A stretch of DNA of 64,000 nt from Trichobilharzia regenti (GCA_944472135.2 OX235270.1:144661632-144725631); one strand, 5' to 3'. Shown: positions 1 to 10,930, counted from the stretch's first letter. Numbers and translations: made by a program. The notes: a model not told the origin generated them from the sequence alone.

Positions 1-369
1 ATCTAATTGACGGGGTTAAGTGGAGCTCAGCTAAAATTAAAATTGAGTGAAAGTCAAGTTAACAACATAGTGGTGGTAATAAGGGTTGAGAAACAATCAA
101 GCAAGAAAAAGACGAAACAAAATTACTTATTTGGCGTTGAGATATATCAGGTCCACTGTAGACTTAGTGACTGAACAATTTTCTTCTGCTGTAGATAGAG
201 TTCAGATTTTAATATATGAATGGCCACTGCTACTCTTTTCGCAAGATTTTCACTCATTCAGTAGATGACTTTGAAGTTACTCTGTGGATTTGCTTGGTGC
301 TCCGATTCGATCATGTGTTCCATATTGAAGCTTCGTGGGGGGGGGACCTATTATCTCCTGATTAAAACC
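1..369. other. Unassigned flanking DNA
   Basis: No convincing gene or repeat was recognised. Two short open frames here (86-268 and 265-462) have no recognisable domain. The right part may be the eroded continuation of the Penelope-like fragment that begins near 370. Confidence 0.3.
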
Positions 370-850
370 ATGACAATGGGTAAGTGTTGGATGATACATT
401 CGGATAGCGAACTCTGGGTACGGCCAAGGTACCTAGCTTCAAACGACCGGGTGAATTTTTAGATGCAAATTGATAAAACCAGCAGTGGTAGCTTATCCTT
501 CACATTCATGCAAATCATTGGTTTCGTAGAGAAGGTTAGCCGGAGTTAGCCGAAGAAGGTTTTCTTGAGTGAGCAGGACAGGCAGTTTCTCAGTATTTCT
601 GCTGATGATGAGTCTTCATTGAATTATAGGTTCAGGTAAAGTAGTTATTTGGAAACAGAGAGTGTGGACAGTTGTGGTAGTTTGGGTTTCAAAGATTTTG
701 TGATCAAACGTTCTGGGTAGCCGTTTTCCATAATGATTCTCCTCAGGGTTTTCTAATTCCTCTTCTGTAGTATCACAGCTGCGAATTCTGCGGCTCAGTG
801 AACTGATAGATTTTCTATGTAGGGGCACCTATCTGTGGAAGTCAGTAAGT
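370..850 (-). pseudogene. Penelope-like element fragment, decayed
   Basis: Read on the minus strand, the translation shows pieces typical of the region between the reverse transcriptase and the GIY-YIG nuclease of Penelope-like elements. These include a segment like EELENPEENHYGKRLPRTF, then FSTKPMICMNVKDKLP, then a YLGRTQ piece matching the GIY-YIG signature YIGRT. Stops and frame changes interrupt it, so it is a dead fragment. The family call rests on motif order and is moderately sure. Confidence 0.55.
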
Positions 851-1015
851 GGTCCGTTCAATATCTAATCGGTATGTGACATTATTTATTTTCCCCTCTG
901 TACCAACTAGTATGTACATTCTACCTATAAACTCACCATTGCCTCGACTATATAAACACTTGAATGTATTTATCCTTATTGCTGTTATCACCTCTTTTAT
1001 TAACCACTAACTCAC

Positions 1016-1379
1016 ATTTTGATGTGGTTTTGTTCTCTGAGCTGGATGGTTAGTTTGCGAAGCTTTCATCGCCCTACTGGGTGACATCTTCAGCGCATAC
1101 TTCAATTTGAAGTGAGCTTTTAGATTTCTCCACGAGTTTATTAATCATTCCTTCTGGTGACCTTGGACGTGATTGGTTGTTTATGTCCATACACACACAT
1201 ACAAACACACATAAACAACCAATCACGTCCAAGGTCACCAGGAGGAATGATTAATAAATTCGTGGAGAAATCTAAAAGCTCACTTCAAATTGAAGTATGC
1301 GCTGAAGATGTCACCCAGTAGGGCGATGAAAGCTTCGCAAACTAACCATCCAACTCAGAGAACAAAACCACATCAAAAT
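1016..1379. repeat. Foldback of two Penelope-like tails (inverted repeat)
   Basis: Positions 1016-1184 and 1211-1379 are near-perfect reverse complements separated by 26 bases rich in CA. Each arm is a copy of the tail found after the Penelope-like ORF at 16575-17066 and again on the minus strand at 63035-63465. Each arm carries the hammerhead-like core described separately. The arms differ at a few bases, so this is not an exact mirror artefact. Confidence 0.85.
1295..1336 (+). ncRNA. Penelope-type hammerhead motif (weakened)
   Basis: CTGAAGA (1302-1308) fits the core CUGANGA and GAAA lies at 1328-1331. The helix II strands between them pair imperfectly: one A-C mismatch, and the closing pair is changed to G-U. 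Helix III would be the minimal AGCU type known from Penelope-like ribozymes. The mirror copy lies on the minus strand at about 1059-1100. Activity is uncertain. Confidence 0.45.
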
Positions 1380-1484
1380 TATCCACCTGAGCTACAAATC
1401 TTCTCTATCATAACTATCTCACATCCCTGAAATCTGATTCCGTTGAGCCACATTGTTTCAAATGTCTACTTGTTTCACGTTAGA

Positions 1485-1712
1485 CCACGGACTGATATCA
1501 GTTAGAGAGCCATTGGGAAAGCACCACTGGAGTACTGAACAGCTGTTCAATCCTCCTAGTTAGCGGCCCATCGGCAGCACACACCCACTGGGTTTCCAAC
1601 CCAGGACCTTCAGGTTACAAGGTGAGCTCGTATACCATTCATCCAATTGGTACCCGATTCAATCAATTGTCAGCCCATGAATTCTAACTTCTACCAACTC
1701 GTGGTTTCCAAT
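1485..1712 (-). repeat. Dispersed monomer of the 401-bp ribozyme repeat, decayed
   Basis: On the minus strand the order is the conserved segment around the phrase AGAAGTTAGAATTCA, then a tRNA-like head with a B-box-like stretch, then a hammerhead region. The ribozyme core has drifted (CCGATGG in place of CUGANGA), so it should be inactive. It matches the tandem unit at 4681-5081 in order and orientation. Confidence 0.75.
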
Positions 1713-1739
1713 GGTTCTCTAACTGATATCCAACCTGAA

Positions 1740-2478
1740 ACAAACAGAATCCCTCACAAACTAATTCTTCAGATGTCAGCAGGGTAAGCAACGGGCATAA
1801 CCAGCTTGTTAATATTCTGGTCGACAGGCATTTGGATTCATGTGAAAAATAGGCTAAATCCATTCTATCCATCTAACTCATATCACCCACTTCATTTTAC
1901 AACTCTCCCTCAGAAGTCTATATAGAAAACTATATGCTAGCACTAGAAAGTACAAAAACTCAACTATACCCTACTTAGCTCGTGTTCTGTGCGATAAAGA
2001 AAGCATTAGGCGTGATACCTTTAACTTATTAAATAGTCAGTAGAACAACTGGATCTCGTCTTTCCAACTCATATCATTTATAGGTACAACGTTTTCTTTC
2101 TTTCTTTTCCCTTTCTCTCTCTCCCTCTCTTCTTTCTGTTATGTGTTGCTTTGTTTCTTTCTTCCTTACAAACTCTATTTAAATCATTCTTCTTCATTTT
2201 TTCACACTGTATATCTCGACCTTCTGTTACCGCTTACTCCAGTAAATATGCTAGCACCTACTTTTCTAACACCTTCAAACACTCTGTTCAATTTCGGCTT
2301 TGCTACTAACATGCCAATATGTTGTTGTCAAAACGAACTGAGATTACCCTTAATCTATGTAGAACTTTATTTATTCTTAATGTACAAACTGGATGCAATA
2401 CTGTAGTGAAATGCTGAGAATTCCATTCTGTATCACAAGTACTGTTTTGGAATAAAGCAAATTATTATTATTATTGTT
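1740..2478 (+). pseudogene. 3' end of a CR1/SR1-like non-LTR retrotransposon
   Basis: The first 200 bases translate to a broken C-terminal reverse-transcriptase tail with a VDRHLDSCEK-like stretch, matching the better-preserved copy at 33655-34375. A T-rich 3' untranslated region follows. The end near 2409-2476 (attccattctgtatcacaag, then a polyadenylation-like AATAAA and ATT repeats) is the same terminus as at 34789-34850. The open frame at 2143-2406 lies in this untranslated region and is not a gene. Confidence 0.65.
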
Positions 2479-2958
2479 AAAAAAATATTCTATTATGTAA
2501 TTGTGAGACCTGATGAGAATTTACCAAAAACGCATATTTGAGGAAATCAGTCTAGGTGGCATTTCACGGATTTCATACTTAAAGATTCCTTCCTCACTGT
2601 GTGTTCATGTATTGAAAACTGAACAAGACAGATATTCATATTATCCATTTTACCTTAATTCTATACCTTGTGTTACCATAGCAACTTATGCGTAAACATA
2701 ACAGACTCCAGTAAAGTGTATTCGTGTGAATGTGAGTGTTTCTCTCCTAAAATGATCTTTATCAAAAACAGCAAAAACAATTTTCTGCAAGAAAAACAAC
2801 AACAAACAAACCGAATTGTTTTCGTCTGACGTACTGACTAACTGATTGAATGAGTTTCAGCCTAAAAATCTAGTACACAGAAATGCATCACTTCTAGTTG
2901 TCATACAAAGTTAGAGAAAGGAAATATTGGGAAAAAAGCGATTCTAAAAAACTAATAT
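2479..2958. other. Intergenic stretch, nothing recognised
   Basis: AT-rich sequence between two retroelement fragments. The 60-codon frame at 2513-2695 shows no domain. No RNA gene or regulatory signal was identified. Confidence 0.3.
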
Positions 2959-2959
2959 T

Positions 2960-3705
2960 GTAATGGGATCTCCGTTGGGTTCACTACTATCAGACTGCTT
3001 CGTGACAAGCCACGAGAAAGGTTCACTAACGCCGAGCATTGACAATTTACGACTGTATAGAAGATACGTAGATGATATATTCATTATCTGTGACAACAGT
3101 AATGAATCCAGTGTACGGTTGCAGATATTTAACTGTTGCCATCCACTAATAAAATTCACTCTTGAAATGGAAAACGAGTCAAAAATTCCATTTCTTGATG
3201 TGGAACTAACGAGACGAACTGATGGGACCTTAAAAAGGTAGATCCATAGAAAAGTTACTTGGAATGGTCAACTAACAAGCTTTTATTGATGGGTGCCCAT
3301 TCAACAAATGCGGAATTTAATTAAATCATTTGCCACCCGCAACCAACGCATCTGTAGTCCTGAGAAATCTTCATCCAAAGTGGATACCCGCCAAGATTCA
3401 TTGATAAAAATATGAAACCAAGAATTTCGAAAAACGAAACTTCACTTGAACCGAAAAAGAAACTCCATATGAACTTGGATTTCAAGGGAGATTTAACAAG
3501 CGATATTCTCCAGAGAATGATCGCATCATCTCTGAGAGGAACATTTTTTGCAGCAACAATAGGTATTTGCGATCGTATAGCTAAAAAAATGAACTCACCG
3601 CCGAAAAGAGACTTCGCCGAACTACGGAAGTATGAAACACAAAGAATAGTAACATGGAAAGACATGAAGGTTTACTTGATATGGGAAATCACAGACAGTG
3701 AATAG
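2960..3705 (+). pseudogene. Penelope-like reverse transcriptase fragment
   Basis: Positions 2963-3241 encode the core of a Penelope-type reverse transcriptase. MGSPLGSLLSD is followed by the catalytic YVDD box in YRRYVDDIFIICD, then by the typical IPFLDVELTR block. A stop follows at once. Further on, in another frame (3412-3705), a FKGDLTSDILQR block matches the connector that precedes the nuclease in this family. Frame changes and stops show that it is inactive. Confidence 0.7.
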
Positions 3706-3944
3706 GCATCTGAGCTAGTAAGAACAGTCTCCAACCATTGACACTTAGCATCCCGAAGACTCCAAGCAGACAAGCAGTCTACACCTCCCTAAGTGGCTGA
3801 CTTCAACCAACTGCCAAAAAAGGGTTTCAGTGGATAAATGTTCCAAAGCTATTACATGACACTGTCGACACTCATCCAGGTATGTCTCAGCAAAATTTCA
3901 AGCTTATTTTATACTAAAAGGTTAAATTTATAATCAGTTTGCCC

Positions 3945-4145
3945 ACGGATTGAACTCAGTTAGAGAACCATTGAAAACTAGCGAGTACTGGACAGCTGTG
4001 TAGTCCTCCTAGTTCGCGAGTCATCGGCAGTACGCATCCACTTGGTTTGCAAACCAGGACTTTTCAGTTACAAGGCTAGTTCATATACCATCCAGCCAAT
4101 TGGCACCCAATTCAATGAATTCTAACTTCTACCAGTTCTTACACA
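3945..4145 (-). repeat. Dispersed 401-bp-type monomer, decayed
   Basis: The minus strand shows the tRNA-like head and a hammerhead region. The two outer strands (GTACTG and CAGTAC) survive, but the core reads CCGATGA and the helix II sequence differs, so cleavage is not expected. This copy and the plus-strand copy that follows lie tail to tail. Confidence 0.7.
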
Positions 4146-4179
4146 TCAAACTCTTGAAAACTAATCTGATTCTCGTTGG

Positions 4180-4520
4180 TGACTACTACTACAGGACAGA
4201 GTTTCCTGGAGTTCTAGTGGGAAGTCACGACCAGTGAAGTCCATCCAGTCAAGTGTGTGAGGATGGATATCGCAACGACAACATTGGTTGGTGGTTGCAC
4301 GAAATCACGAATTGGTAGAAGTTAGAATTCATGTACTGTGAGGTGATTGAATCGAGTACCAGTTGGCTGAATGGTATGCGAGCTTGCCTTGTAACCTGAA
4401 GATCCTGGTTTGGAAACCCAGCGGGTGCGTGCTGCCTATGAGCCGCGAACTAGGCGGATTACACTGCTGTCCAGTACTCCAGCGGTGCCTTCCAAATGGC
4501 TCTCTAACTTTTATCAATAC
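4180..4520 (+). repeat. Dispersed 401-bp-type monomer, decayed, plus orientation
   Basis: The copy begins near the ggagttctagtgggaag segment and includes the A-box region (ttggctgaatgg). It ends after a hammerhead region whose core is changed to CCTATGA and whose GAAA is GATT. It shows the element's natural order: body, tRNA-like head, ribozyme, 3' end. Confidence 0.7.
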
Positions 4521-4742
4521 CATGAAAAACACACCTGTTATTATTAAAATTACACTGTTCCGTAGTGTATTTGTTTTTTTTTATGTTGTACTGTGTACAA
4601 AAAAAACTTTATGCATTTACTTTTATTTTAGTATGTATGTATGATTCACGTGAGTAATATTTGTTGTCTGAATTTATTTCGATTGCATGGAGGATTTAAT
4701 CATGAGCTGACATCAGTTAGAGAACCACTGGAAAACCTGGGA

Positions 4743-4788
4743 GTACTGGACAGCTGTTTCGTCCTAGTTTGGGACTCCTCAGCAGTAC
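4743..4788 (-). ncRNA. Type I hammerhead ribozyme, array unit 1
   Basis: Minus strand, 5' to 3': helix I strand GUACUG (4788-4783), core CUGAGGA (4782-4776), helix II GUCC/GGAC (4775-4772 and 4764-4761) closed by loop CAAACUA, core GAAA (4760-4757), then a tiny palindromic helix III ACAGCUGU. C17 is at 4749 and the helix I partner CAGUAC at 4748-4743. Every invariant core base is present (position 7 may be any base), and the predicted cut falls between 4749 and 4748. Helix III has only three pairs with a two-base loop, as in other animal satellite ribozymes that act best as dimers. Identical copies lie every 401 bases, at +401, +802 and so on, up to 8352-8397. Confidence 0.88.
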
Positions 4789-4798
4789 GCACCCACCG

Positions 4799-4853
4799 GG
4801 ATTCGAACCCAGGACCTTCTGGTTACAAGGCGAGCTCGTAGACCATTGAGCCA
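4799..4853 (-). promoter_or_regulatory. Internal pol III promoter (A and B boxes) of the 401-bp unit
   Basis: Minus strand TGGCTCAATGG (4853-4843) fits the A-box consensus TRGYNNARNNG apart from one degenerate position. GGTTCGAATCC (4809-4799) is a perfect B box, 44 bases downstream. The B box sits in a perfect T-arm (CTGGG/CCCGG). The ribozyme begins about ten bases later, so a pol III transcript would pass directly into it. Repeats in every unit. Confidence 0.75.
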
Positions 4854-7800
4854 CTGGGACCCGATCCAATGGTCCTTGAATTCTAACTTCTGCCAGTTCA
4901 CGACATAGCGCGACCACTTCGCAATGTCTTCTTCGATGAGTTACTGCCTCATCTTCAACCTGCTGTACCCTACTGGTCACGGCTTCCCACTAGAACCCCA
5001 GGTTAACTGCCTGAATAGGGCCAGTCACTAGTGAGCATCAGATGAATTTTTAAGTATTGGTTTGTTGTAGGGATTTTGTTTGATTGCATGGAGGATTTAA
5101 TCATGAGCTGACATCAGTTAGAGAACCACTGGAAAACCTGGGAGTACTGGACAGCTGTTTCGTCCTAGTTTGGGACTCCTCAGCAGTACGCACCCACCGG
5201 GATTCGAACCCAGGACCTTCTGGTTACAAGGCGAGCTCGTAGACCATTGAGCCACTGGGACCCGATCCAATGGTCCTTGAATTCTAACTTCTGCCAGTTC
5301 ACGACATAGCGCGACCACTTCGCAATGTCTTCTTCGATGAGTTACTGCCTCATCTTCAACCTGCTGTACCCTACTGGTCACGGCTTCCCACTAGAACCCC
5401 AGGTTAACTGCCTGAATAGGGCCAGTCACTAGTGAGCATCAGATGAATTTTTAAGTATTGGTTTGTTGTAGGGATTTTGTTTGATTGCATGGAGGATTTA
5501 ATCATGAGCTGACATCAGTTAGAGAACCACTGGAAAACCTGGGAGTACTGGACAGCTGTTTCGTCCTAGTTTGGGACTCCTCAGCAGTACGCACCCACCG
5601 GGATTCGAACCCAGGACCTTCTGGTTACAAGGCGAGCTCGTAGACCATTGAGCCACTGGGACCCGATCCAATGGTCCTTGAATTCTAACTTCTGCCAGTT
5701 CACGACATAGCGCGACCACTTCGCAATGTCTTCTTCGATGAGTTACTGCCTCATCTTCAACCTGCTGTACCCTACTGGTCACGGCTTCCCACTAGAACCC
5801 CAGGTTAACTGCCTGAATAGGGCCAGTCACTAGTGAGCATCAGATGAATTTTTAAGTATTGGTTTGTTGTAGGGATTTTGTTTGATTGCATGGAGGATTT
5901 AATCATGAGCTGACATCAGTTAGAGAACCACTGGAAAACCTGGGAGTACTGGACAGCTGTTTCGTCCTAGTTTGGGACTCCTCAGCAGTACGCACCCACC
6001 GGGATTCGAACCCAGGACCTTCTGGTTACAAGGCGAGCTCGTAGACCATTGAGCCACTGGGACCCGATCCAATGGTCCTTGAATTCTAACTTCTGCCAGT
6101 TCACGACATAGCGCGACCACTTCGCAATGTCTTCTTCGATGAGTTACTGCCTCATCTTCAACCTGCTGTACCCTACTGGTCACGGCTTCCCACTAGAACC
6201 CCAGGTTAACTGCCTGAATAGGGCCAGTCACTAGTGAGCATCAGATGAATTTTTAAGTATTGGTTTGTTGTAGGGATTTTGTTTGATTGCATGGAGGATT
6301 TAATCATGAGCTGACATCAGTTAGAGAACCACTGGAAAACCTGGGAGTACTGGACAGCTGTTTCGTCCTAGTTTGGGACTCCTCAGCAGTACGCACCCAC
6401 CGGGATTCGAACCCAGGACCTTCTGGTTACAAGGCGAGCTCGTAGACCATTGAGCCACTGGGACCCGATCCAATGGTCCTTGAATTCTAACTTCTGCCAG
6501 TTCACGACATAGCGCGACCACTTCGCAATGTCTTCTTCGATGAGTTACTGCCTCATCTTCAACCTGCTGTACCCTACTGGTCACGGCTTCCCACTAGAAC
6601 CCCAGGTTAACTGCCTGAATAGGGCCAGTCACTAGTGAGCATCAGATGAATTTTTAAGTATTGGTTTGTTGTAGGGATTTTGTTTGATTGCATGGAGGAT
6701 TTAATCATGAGCTGACATCAGTTAGAGAACCACTGGAAAACCTGGGAGTACTGGACAGCTGTTTCGTCCTAGTTTGGGACTCCTCAGCAGTACGCACCCA
6801 CCGGGATTCGAACCCAGGACCTTCTGGTTACAAGGCGAGCTCGTAGACCATTGAGCCACTGGGACCCGATCCAATGGTCCTTGAATTCTAACTTCTGCCA
6901 GTTCACGACATAGCGCGACCACTTCGCAATGTCTTCTTCGATGAGTTACTGCCTCATCTTCAACCTGCTGTACCCTACTGGTCACGGCTTCCCACTAGAA
7001 CCCCAGGTTAACTGCCTGAATAGGGCCAGTCACTAGTGAGCATCAGATGAATTTTTAAGTATTGGTTTGTTGTAGGGATTTTGTTTGATTGCATGGAGGA
7101 TTTAATCATGAGCTGACATCAGTTAGAGAACCACTGGAAAACCTGGGAGTACTGGACAGCTGTTTCGTCCTAGTTTGGGACTCCTCAGCAGTACGCACCC
7201 ACCGGGATTCGAACCCAGGACCTTCTGGTTACAAGGCGAGCTCGTAGACCATTGAGCCACTGGGACCCGATCCAATGGTCCTTGAATTCTAACTTCTGCC
7301 AGTTCACGACATAGCGCGACCACTTCGCAATGTCTTCTTCGATGAGTTACTGCCTCATCTTCAACCTGCTGTACCCTACTGGTCACGGCTTCCCACTAGA
7401 ACCCCAGGTTAACTGCCTGAATAGGGCCAGTCACTAGTGAGCATCAGATGAATTTTTAAGTATTGGTTTGTTGTAGGGATTTTGTTTGATTGCATGGAGG
7501 ATTTAATCATGAGCTGACATCAGTTAGAGAACCACTGGAAAACCTGGGAGTACTGGACAGCTGTTTCGTCCTAGTTTGGGACTCCTCAGCAGTACGCACC
7601 CACCGGGATTCGAACCCAGGACCTTCTGGTTACAAGGCGAGCTCGTAGACCATTGAGCCACTGGGACCCGATCCAATGGTCCTTGAATTCTAACTTCTGC
7701 CAGTTCACGACATAGCGCGACCACTTCGCAATGTCTTCTTCGATGAGTTACTGCCTCATCTTCAACCTGCTGTACCCTACTGGTCACGGCTTCCCACTAG

Positions 7801-8256
7801 AACCCCAGGTTAACTGCCTGAATAGGGCCAGTCACTAGTGAGCATCAGATGAATTTTTAAGTATTGGTTTGTTGTAGGGATTTTGTTTGATTGCATGGAG
7901 GATTTAATCATGAGCTGACATCAGTTAGAGAACCACTGGAAAACCTGGGAGTACTGGACAGCTGTTTCGTCCTAGTTTGGGACTCCTCAGCAGTACGCAC
8001 CCACCGGGATTCGAACCCAGGACCTTCTGGTTACAAGGCGAGCTCGTAGACCATTGAGCCACTGGGACCCGATCCAATGGTCCTTGAATTCTAACTTCTG
8101 CCAGTTCACGACATAGCGCGACCACTTCGCAATGTCTTCTTCGATGAGTTACTGCCTCATCTTCAACCTGCTGTACCCTACTGGTCACGGCTTCCCACTA
8201 GAACCCCAGGTTAACTGCCTGAATAGGGCCAGTCACTAGTGAGCATCAGATGAATT

Positions 8257-8526
8257 TTTAAGTATTGGTTTGTTGTAGGGATTTTGTTTGATTGCATGGA
8301 GGATTTAATCATGAGCTGACATCAGTTAGAGAACCACTGGAAAACCTGGGAGTACTGGACAGCTGTTTCGTCCTAGTTTGGGACTCCTCAGCAGTACGCA
8401 CCCAAACTAGGACGAAACAGCTGTCCAGTACTCCCAGGTTTTCCAGTGGTTCTCTAACTGATGTCAGCTCATGATTAAATCCTCCATGCAATCAAACAAA
8501 TCCCTACAACAAACCAATACTTAAAA
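8257..8526. repeat. Foldback closing the right end of the 401-bp array
   Basis: Positions 8257-8382 and 8401-8526 are reverse complements, apart from one missing A in the right arm. They are separated by an 18-base spacer (8383-8400) and bounded by GGG/CCC. The spacer is the 5' half of the hammerhead of the partial tenth unit, so the turn-around point lies inside helix II of the ribozyme. The right arm keeps only the 3' half of a ribozyme on the plus strand. Confidence 0.9.
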
Positions 8527-8929
8527 TGAATTTATTTCTACAAATTTATTTCTTATGATAGATGAAGGCAGTTTTGATTAAGTTTGTTTTTCCCTCCTAC
8601 TGTGTGTACGTATTCAATGTTGTTTACATTCTGTGTGCATGGATACAAAAAATAAAAAAACAAAACGGCCTATTTCCTAATAAAGAATATATATATATAT
8701 ACTTTAGACTCTGAAAACAAAGTTCAGAGTGTCACTCACTAAAATGTAGCTTAATATTTTTGTTGTGTTTCATTAATGCATCAGTATATCACAGGCATAT
8801 CTGTCGTTCACTGTTCACTTGTTGGTAAAACTAATAGCAAAACAACATTGGTGTATAACAAACTTTATTTTTTTTTATAGGAATTGACTGATAAATACTA
8901 ATACCAATCATAATATAAAGGAACTATGT
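8527..8929. other. AT-rich spacer, nothing recognised
   Basis: Contains a short AT dinucleotide run near 8688-8700 and T-rich tracts. No gene or known repeat was identified. Confidence 0.3.
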
Positions 8930-9130
8930 ATGTCGAACCAAACGAACCTACCAGGAACTTATTCATCACCCGATCGATGCATATGCAGGAGTTGGTGATG
9001 GGTCGGACACATGCTGAAGTGGCTGTTTAGTCACACCACACGTCAACCCGTCTTGAGGTGAACTAGGTGTGTATGTGTGGTTCGGAGGGTGACGTGTAGG
9101 AGGAGGTAGGAGGTGATGAGCCAATTGTGG
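8930..9130 (+). repeat. Possible eroded RTE 3' segment
   Basis: The stretch ggtgatgggtcggacacatg translates to a VGHM piece resembling the WIGHTLRK block of the RTE C terminus at 23271-23300. A G-rich stretch resembling the GRPRVTWRR block follows. The match is weak and broken, so this call is tentative. Confidence 0.3.
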
Positions 9131-9567
9131 AGGTAGCTAAAATCAACTGTGGGGGACAGGATGAAAAGACAGGAACACAAGCAAACAATAGGAAGAAGAA
9201 TTGTTGTTATACAATTCTTTTTAAAATCAATCTAAACATTTTGAAGGGTAGTATTGTATTTTATGATCCACTGAGGGAGAGGAATCTCCAGTGGTTGCGC
9301 CGTAGGAAGAAGATACTGCATGCTGGTCTCGTCTCACTAGAGGCAGAGGTAAGTGTGTTCGATTCTCCAGAAAACCAATTTTCAGTCAGTGGGTATTTGA
9401 TTATATTTGGAGTAACTAGCTTGTCACATGCTCGGATGGTGTTCTCAGGACTTTTCTTGCCGGATTCGCCAAGGGCGTTAGGACAGTATACTACCTAATG
9501 GTTGTGTGTAAGGCTTGAAGATGGCTGTGTACTGTATGCATGTGTCTCTTTCTGATAATATCTGTAT

Positions 9568-9818
9568 GCGTCGGTGGCACAGCGGTAGAATGCTCGCCAA
9601 CCACGCCACACGTGGTTCGAGGTTCGACCACCGACCGACTCTCTCCTAAACCTCGCTTAGCCGGTAGTAAGACTGGTAAAGAGGGAAGGTTGGACACGAG
9701 GCTAGCGACCTCACCCCGTGAAAATAAACACCACTGCAACTGAAACTTCAAAGTTCCATCTTGAAGCCCTATGTTCCACTAGGAATGTAGAGTGATAAGA
9801 TAAAAAAATTAATAATAA
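9568..9818 (+). repeat. tRNA-headed SINE, copy 1
   Basis: Starts with GCGTCGGTGG. The A box TGGCACAGCGG is at 9575-9585 and the B box GGTTCGACC at 9621-9629. The shared body (gaggctagcgacctcac, then ctgaaacttcaa) and the tail cctatgttccactaggaat come next, ending in an A/T-rich stretch with AAT repeats. The body and tail match the RTE at 20478-23535. Confidence 0.85.
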
Positions 9819-10261
9819 TGGTACTTTAGGTTTATATTGCTATCAATAATTCAGTGACTCAGTTGAAATATACTACTGCTCGGAACCACTTCAATTGGTT
9901 CAATCTTGCTTAACATTTACAGACACACTCTAAGATGAGGATGATATTGATGATGACATGACGAATAACGATGTTGATGGGGGGATTGTGCCCGTGTTTT
10001 TTTGGAAGGAAAAACTGTTCACCATCAAACATCTAATGCCGAACACCTTACATTGATTTAACTTTCACTATTCCCGAACACTAATATTAAAACAATGGGC
10101 GACATTATAAAACAACGACGGATATCAAAGTGAACGCATGATTAGTGGCGGAAATCAAATTGAATCTCGTGGTTTAACCATCAGAATTACAGGACTTGTA
10201 GTCGTTTATCACCTGTCAGTTTCATTGCAAACATATGGAGTTTTCAGCTGCTTCTGCTACG
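9819..10261. other. Spacer, nothing recognised
   Basis: No gene, RNA or repeat could be identified in this stretch. The right end passes into the Penelope-like fragment. Confidence 0.25.
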
Positions 10262-10553
10262 TACAAATGGCGTACGCGAAGTCCCTTAAGACGATATTGA
10301 GGGACTCTGTGTAGCACTGTGAAGCATTCATGCAAGTGGGGGTGCTCGATGTCCGGAGGTGATAAGGTGTTCGAGGAGACAGCTTCTGCTATTCTTCTTT
10401 TCTCCTCTGGCTAACTAACCAAGCTAGACAGTGTTCCACAAAACGTTTGTGGACTTGACGTTGCGTACGGCCGATATACTTTGCTCCACACGAGCAAGTA
10501 AATCGATAGGTACACACTGAAGTGGCCAACAGTGCTGTCTTATCCTTAACGAT
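10262..10553 (-). pseudogene. Penelope-like GIY-YIG nuclease fragment, left arm
   Basis: On the minus strand the frame gives TYRFTCSCGAKYIGRTQRQV followed by HKRFVEH. This is the C-terminal GIY-YIG nuclease of Penelope-like elements, with the CxC zinc-type pair and the YIGRT signature. The frame at 10389-10613 runs into unrelated sequence at both ends, so the gene is truncated. Short of the reverse transcriptase, it is a dead 3' piece. Confidence 0.75.
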
Positions 10554-10571
10554 AGACTGGATTAACTGTTT

Positions 10572-10806
10572 GCGTCGGTGGCACAGTGGTTGGGACGCTC
10601 GCCGACCATGCACATGGTCCGGGGTTTGATCCCCGACCCCAGACGCACTCCTTTACCTCTCCAAACCAGTAATAAAAAAGCCGGTAGAGGGGAAAGGTTG
10701 GGCATGAGGCTAGTAACCTCATCCTGTAAAGTTAACACTGCTACAGAAACTTCAAGTTTCTAGCTGGATGCCCTATGTTCCACTGGGGACGTGAAGGAAA
10801 AAAACT
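10572..10806 (+). repeat. tRNA-headed SINE, copy 2
   Basis: GCGTCGGTGGCACAGTGG head with A box, a B-box-like GGTTTGATCCC (one change), the shared body gaggctagtaacctcatcc, and the tail cctatgttccactggggac ending in an A-run. It sits in the spacer of the Penelope-like inverted repeat. Confidence 0.85.
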
Positions 10807-10930
10807 GTCTGCTGGAGAATGTGATGCTTAAGGTGGCTACTGGAAATGTCTTCTTCAAACATTTAGAAAGTCGGTTTCTGATAGTTTCCTTTGCGATGTC
10901 ACTTTTGAATAAGATAAGATATCGCTTTTG

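Larger units (their letters stand above)
4681..8400 (-). repeat. Tandem array of 401-bp hammerhead-bearing units (9 full plus 1 partial)
   Basis: Units start at 4681, 5082, 5483, 5884, 6285, 6686, 7087, 7488, 7889 and 8290. The first nine are exactly 401 bases and look identical; the tenth stops near 8400 at a foldback junction. On the minus strand each unit carries a tRNA-like head with A and B boxes, a complete hammerhead ribozyme directly after the B box, and a body shared with dispersed copies. A minus-strand 87-codon frame recurs in every unit only because the unit recurs; it is not a protein gene. Cleavage of a multi-unit minus transcript would give 401-nt RNAs (inference). Confidence 0.95.

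Noticed and set aside
4799..4868. True tRNA genes in the array units
   Set aside because: The T-arm and promoter boxes are good, but the acceptor and anticodon stems do not close properly, so this is a tRNA-derived head, not a functional tRNA.
4717..8188. Nine identical 87-residue minus-strand open frames as a tandem gene family
   Set aside because: They recur only because the 401-bp unit recurs. They run through the tRNA-like head and the ribozyme, have no protein features, and would be cut by the ribozyme.
4681..8400. CRISPR array
   Set aside because: Units are contiguous and identical with no unique spacers; the genome is eukaryotic.
8292..8491. Overlapping mirrored coding frames at the array end
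   Set aside because: Both frames are the two arms of the foldback read in opposite directions.
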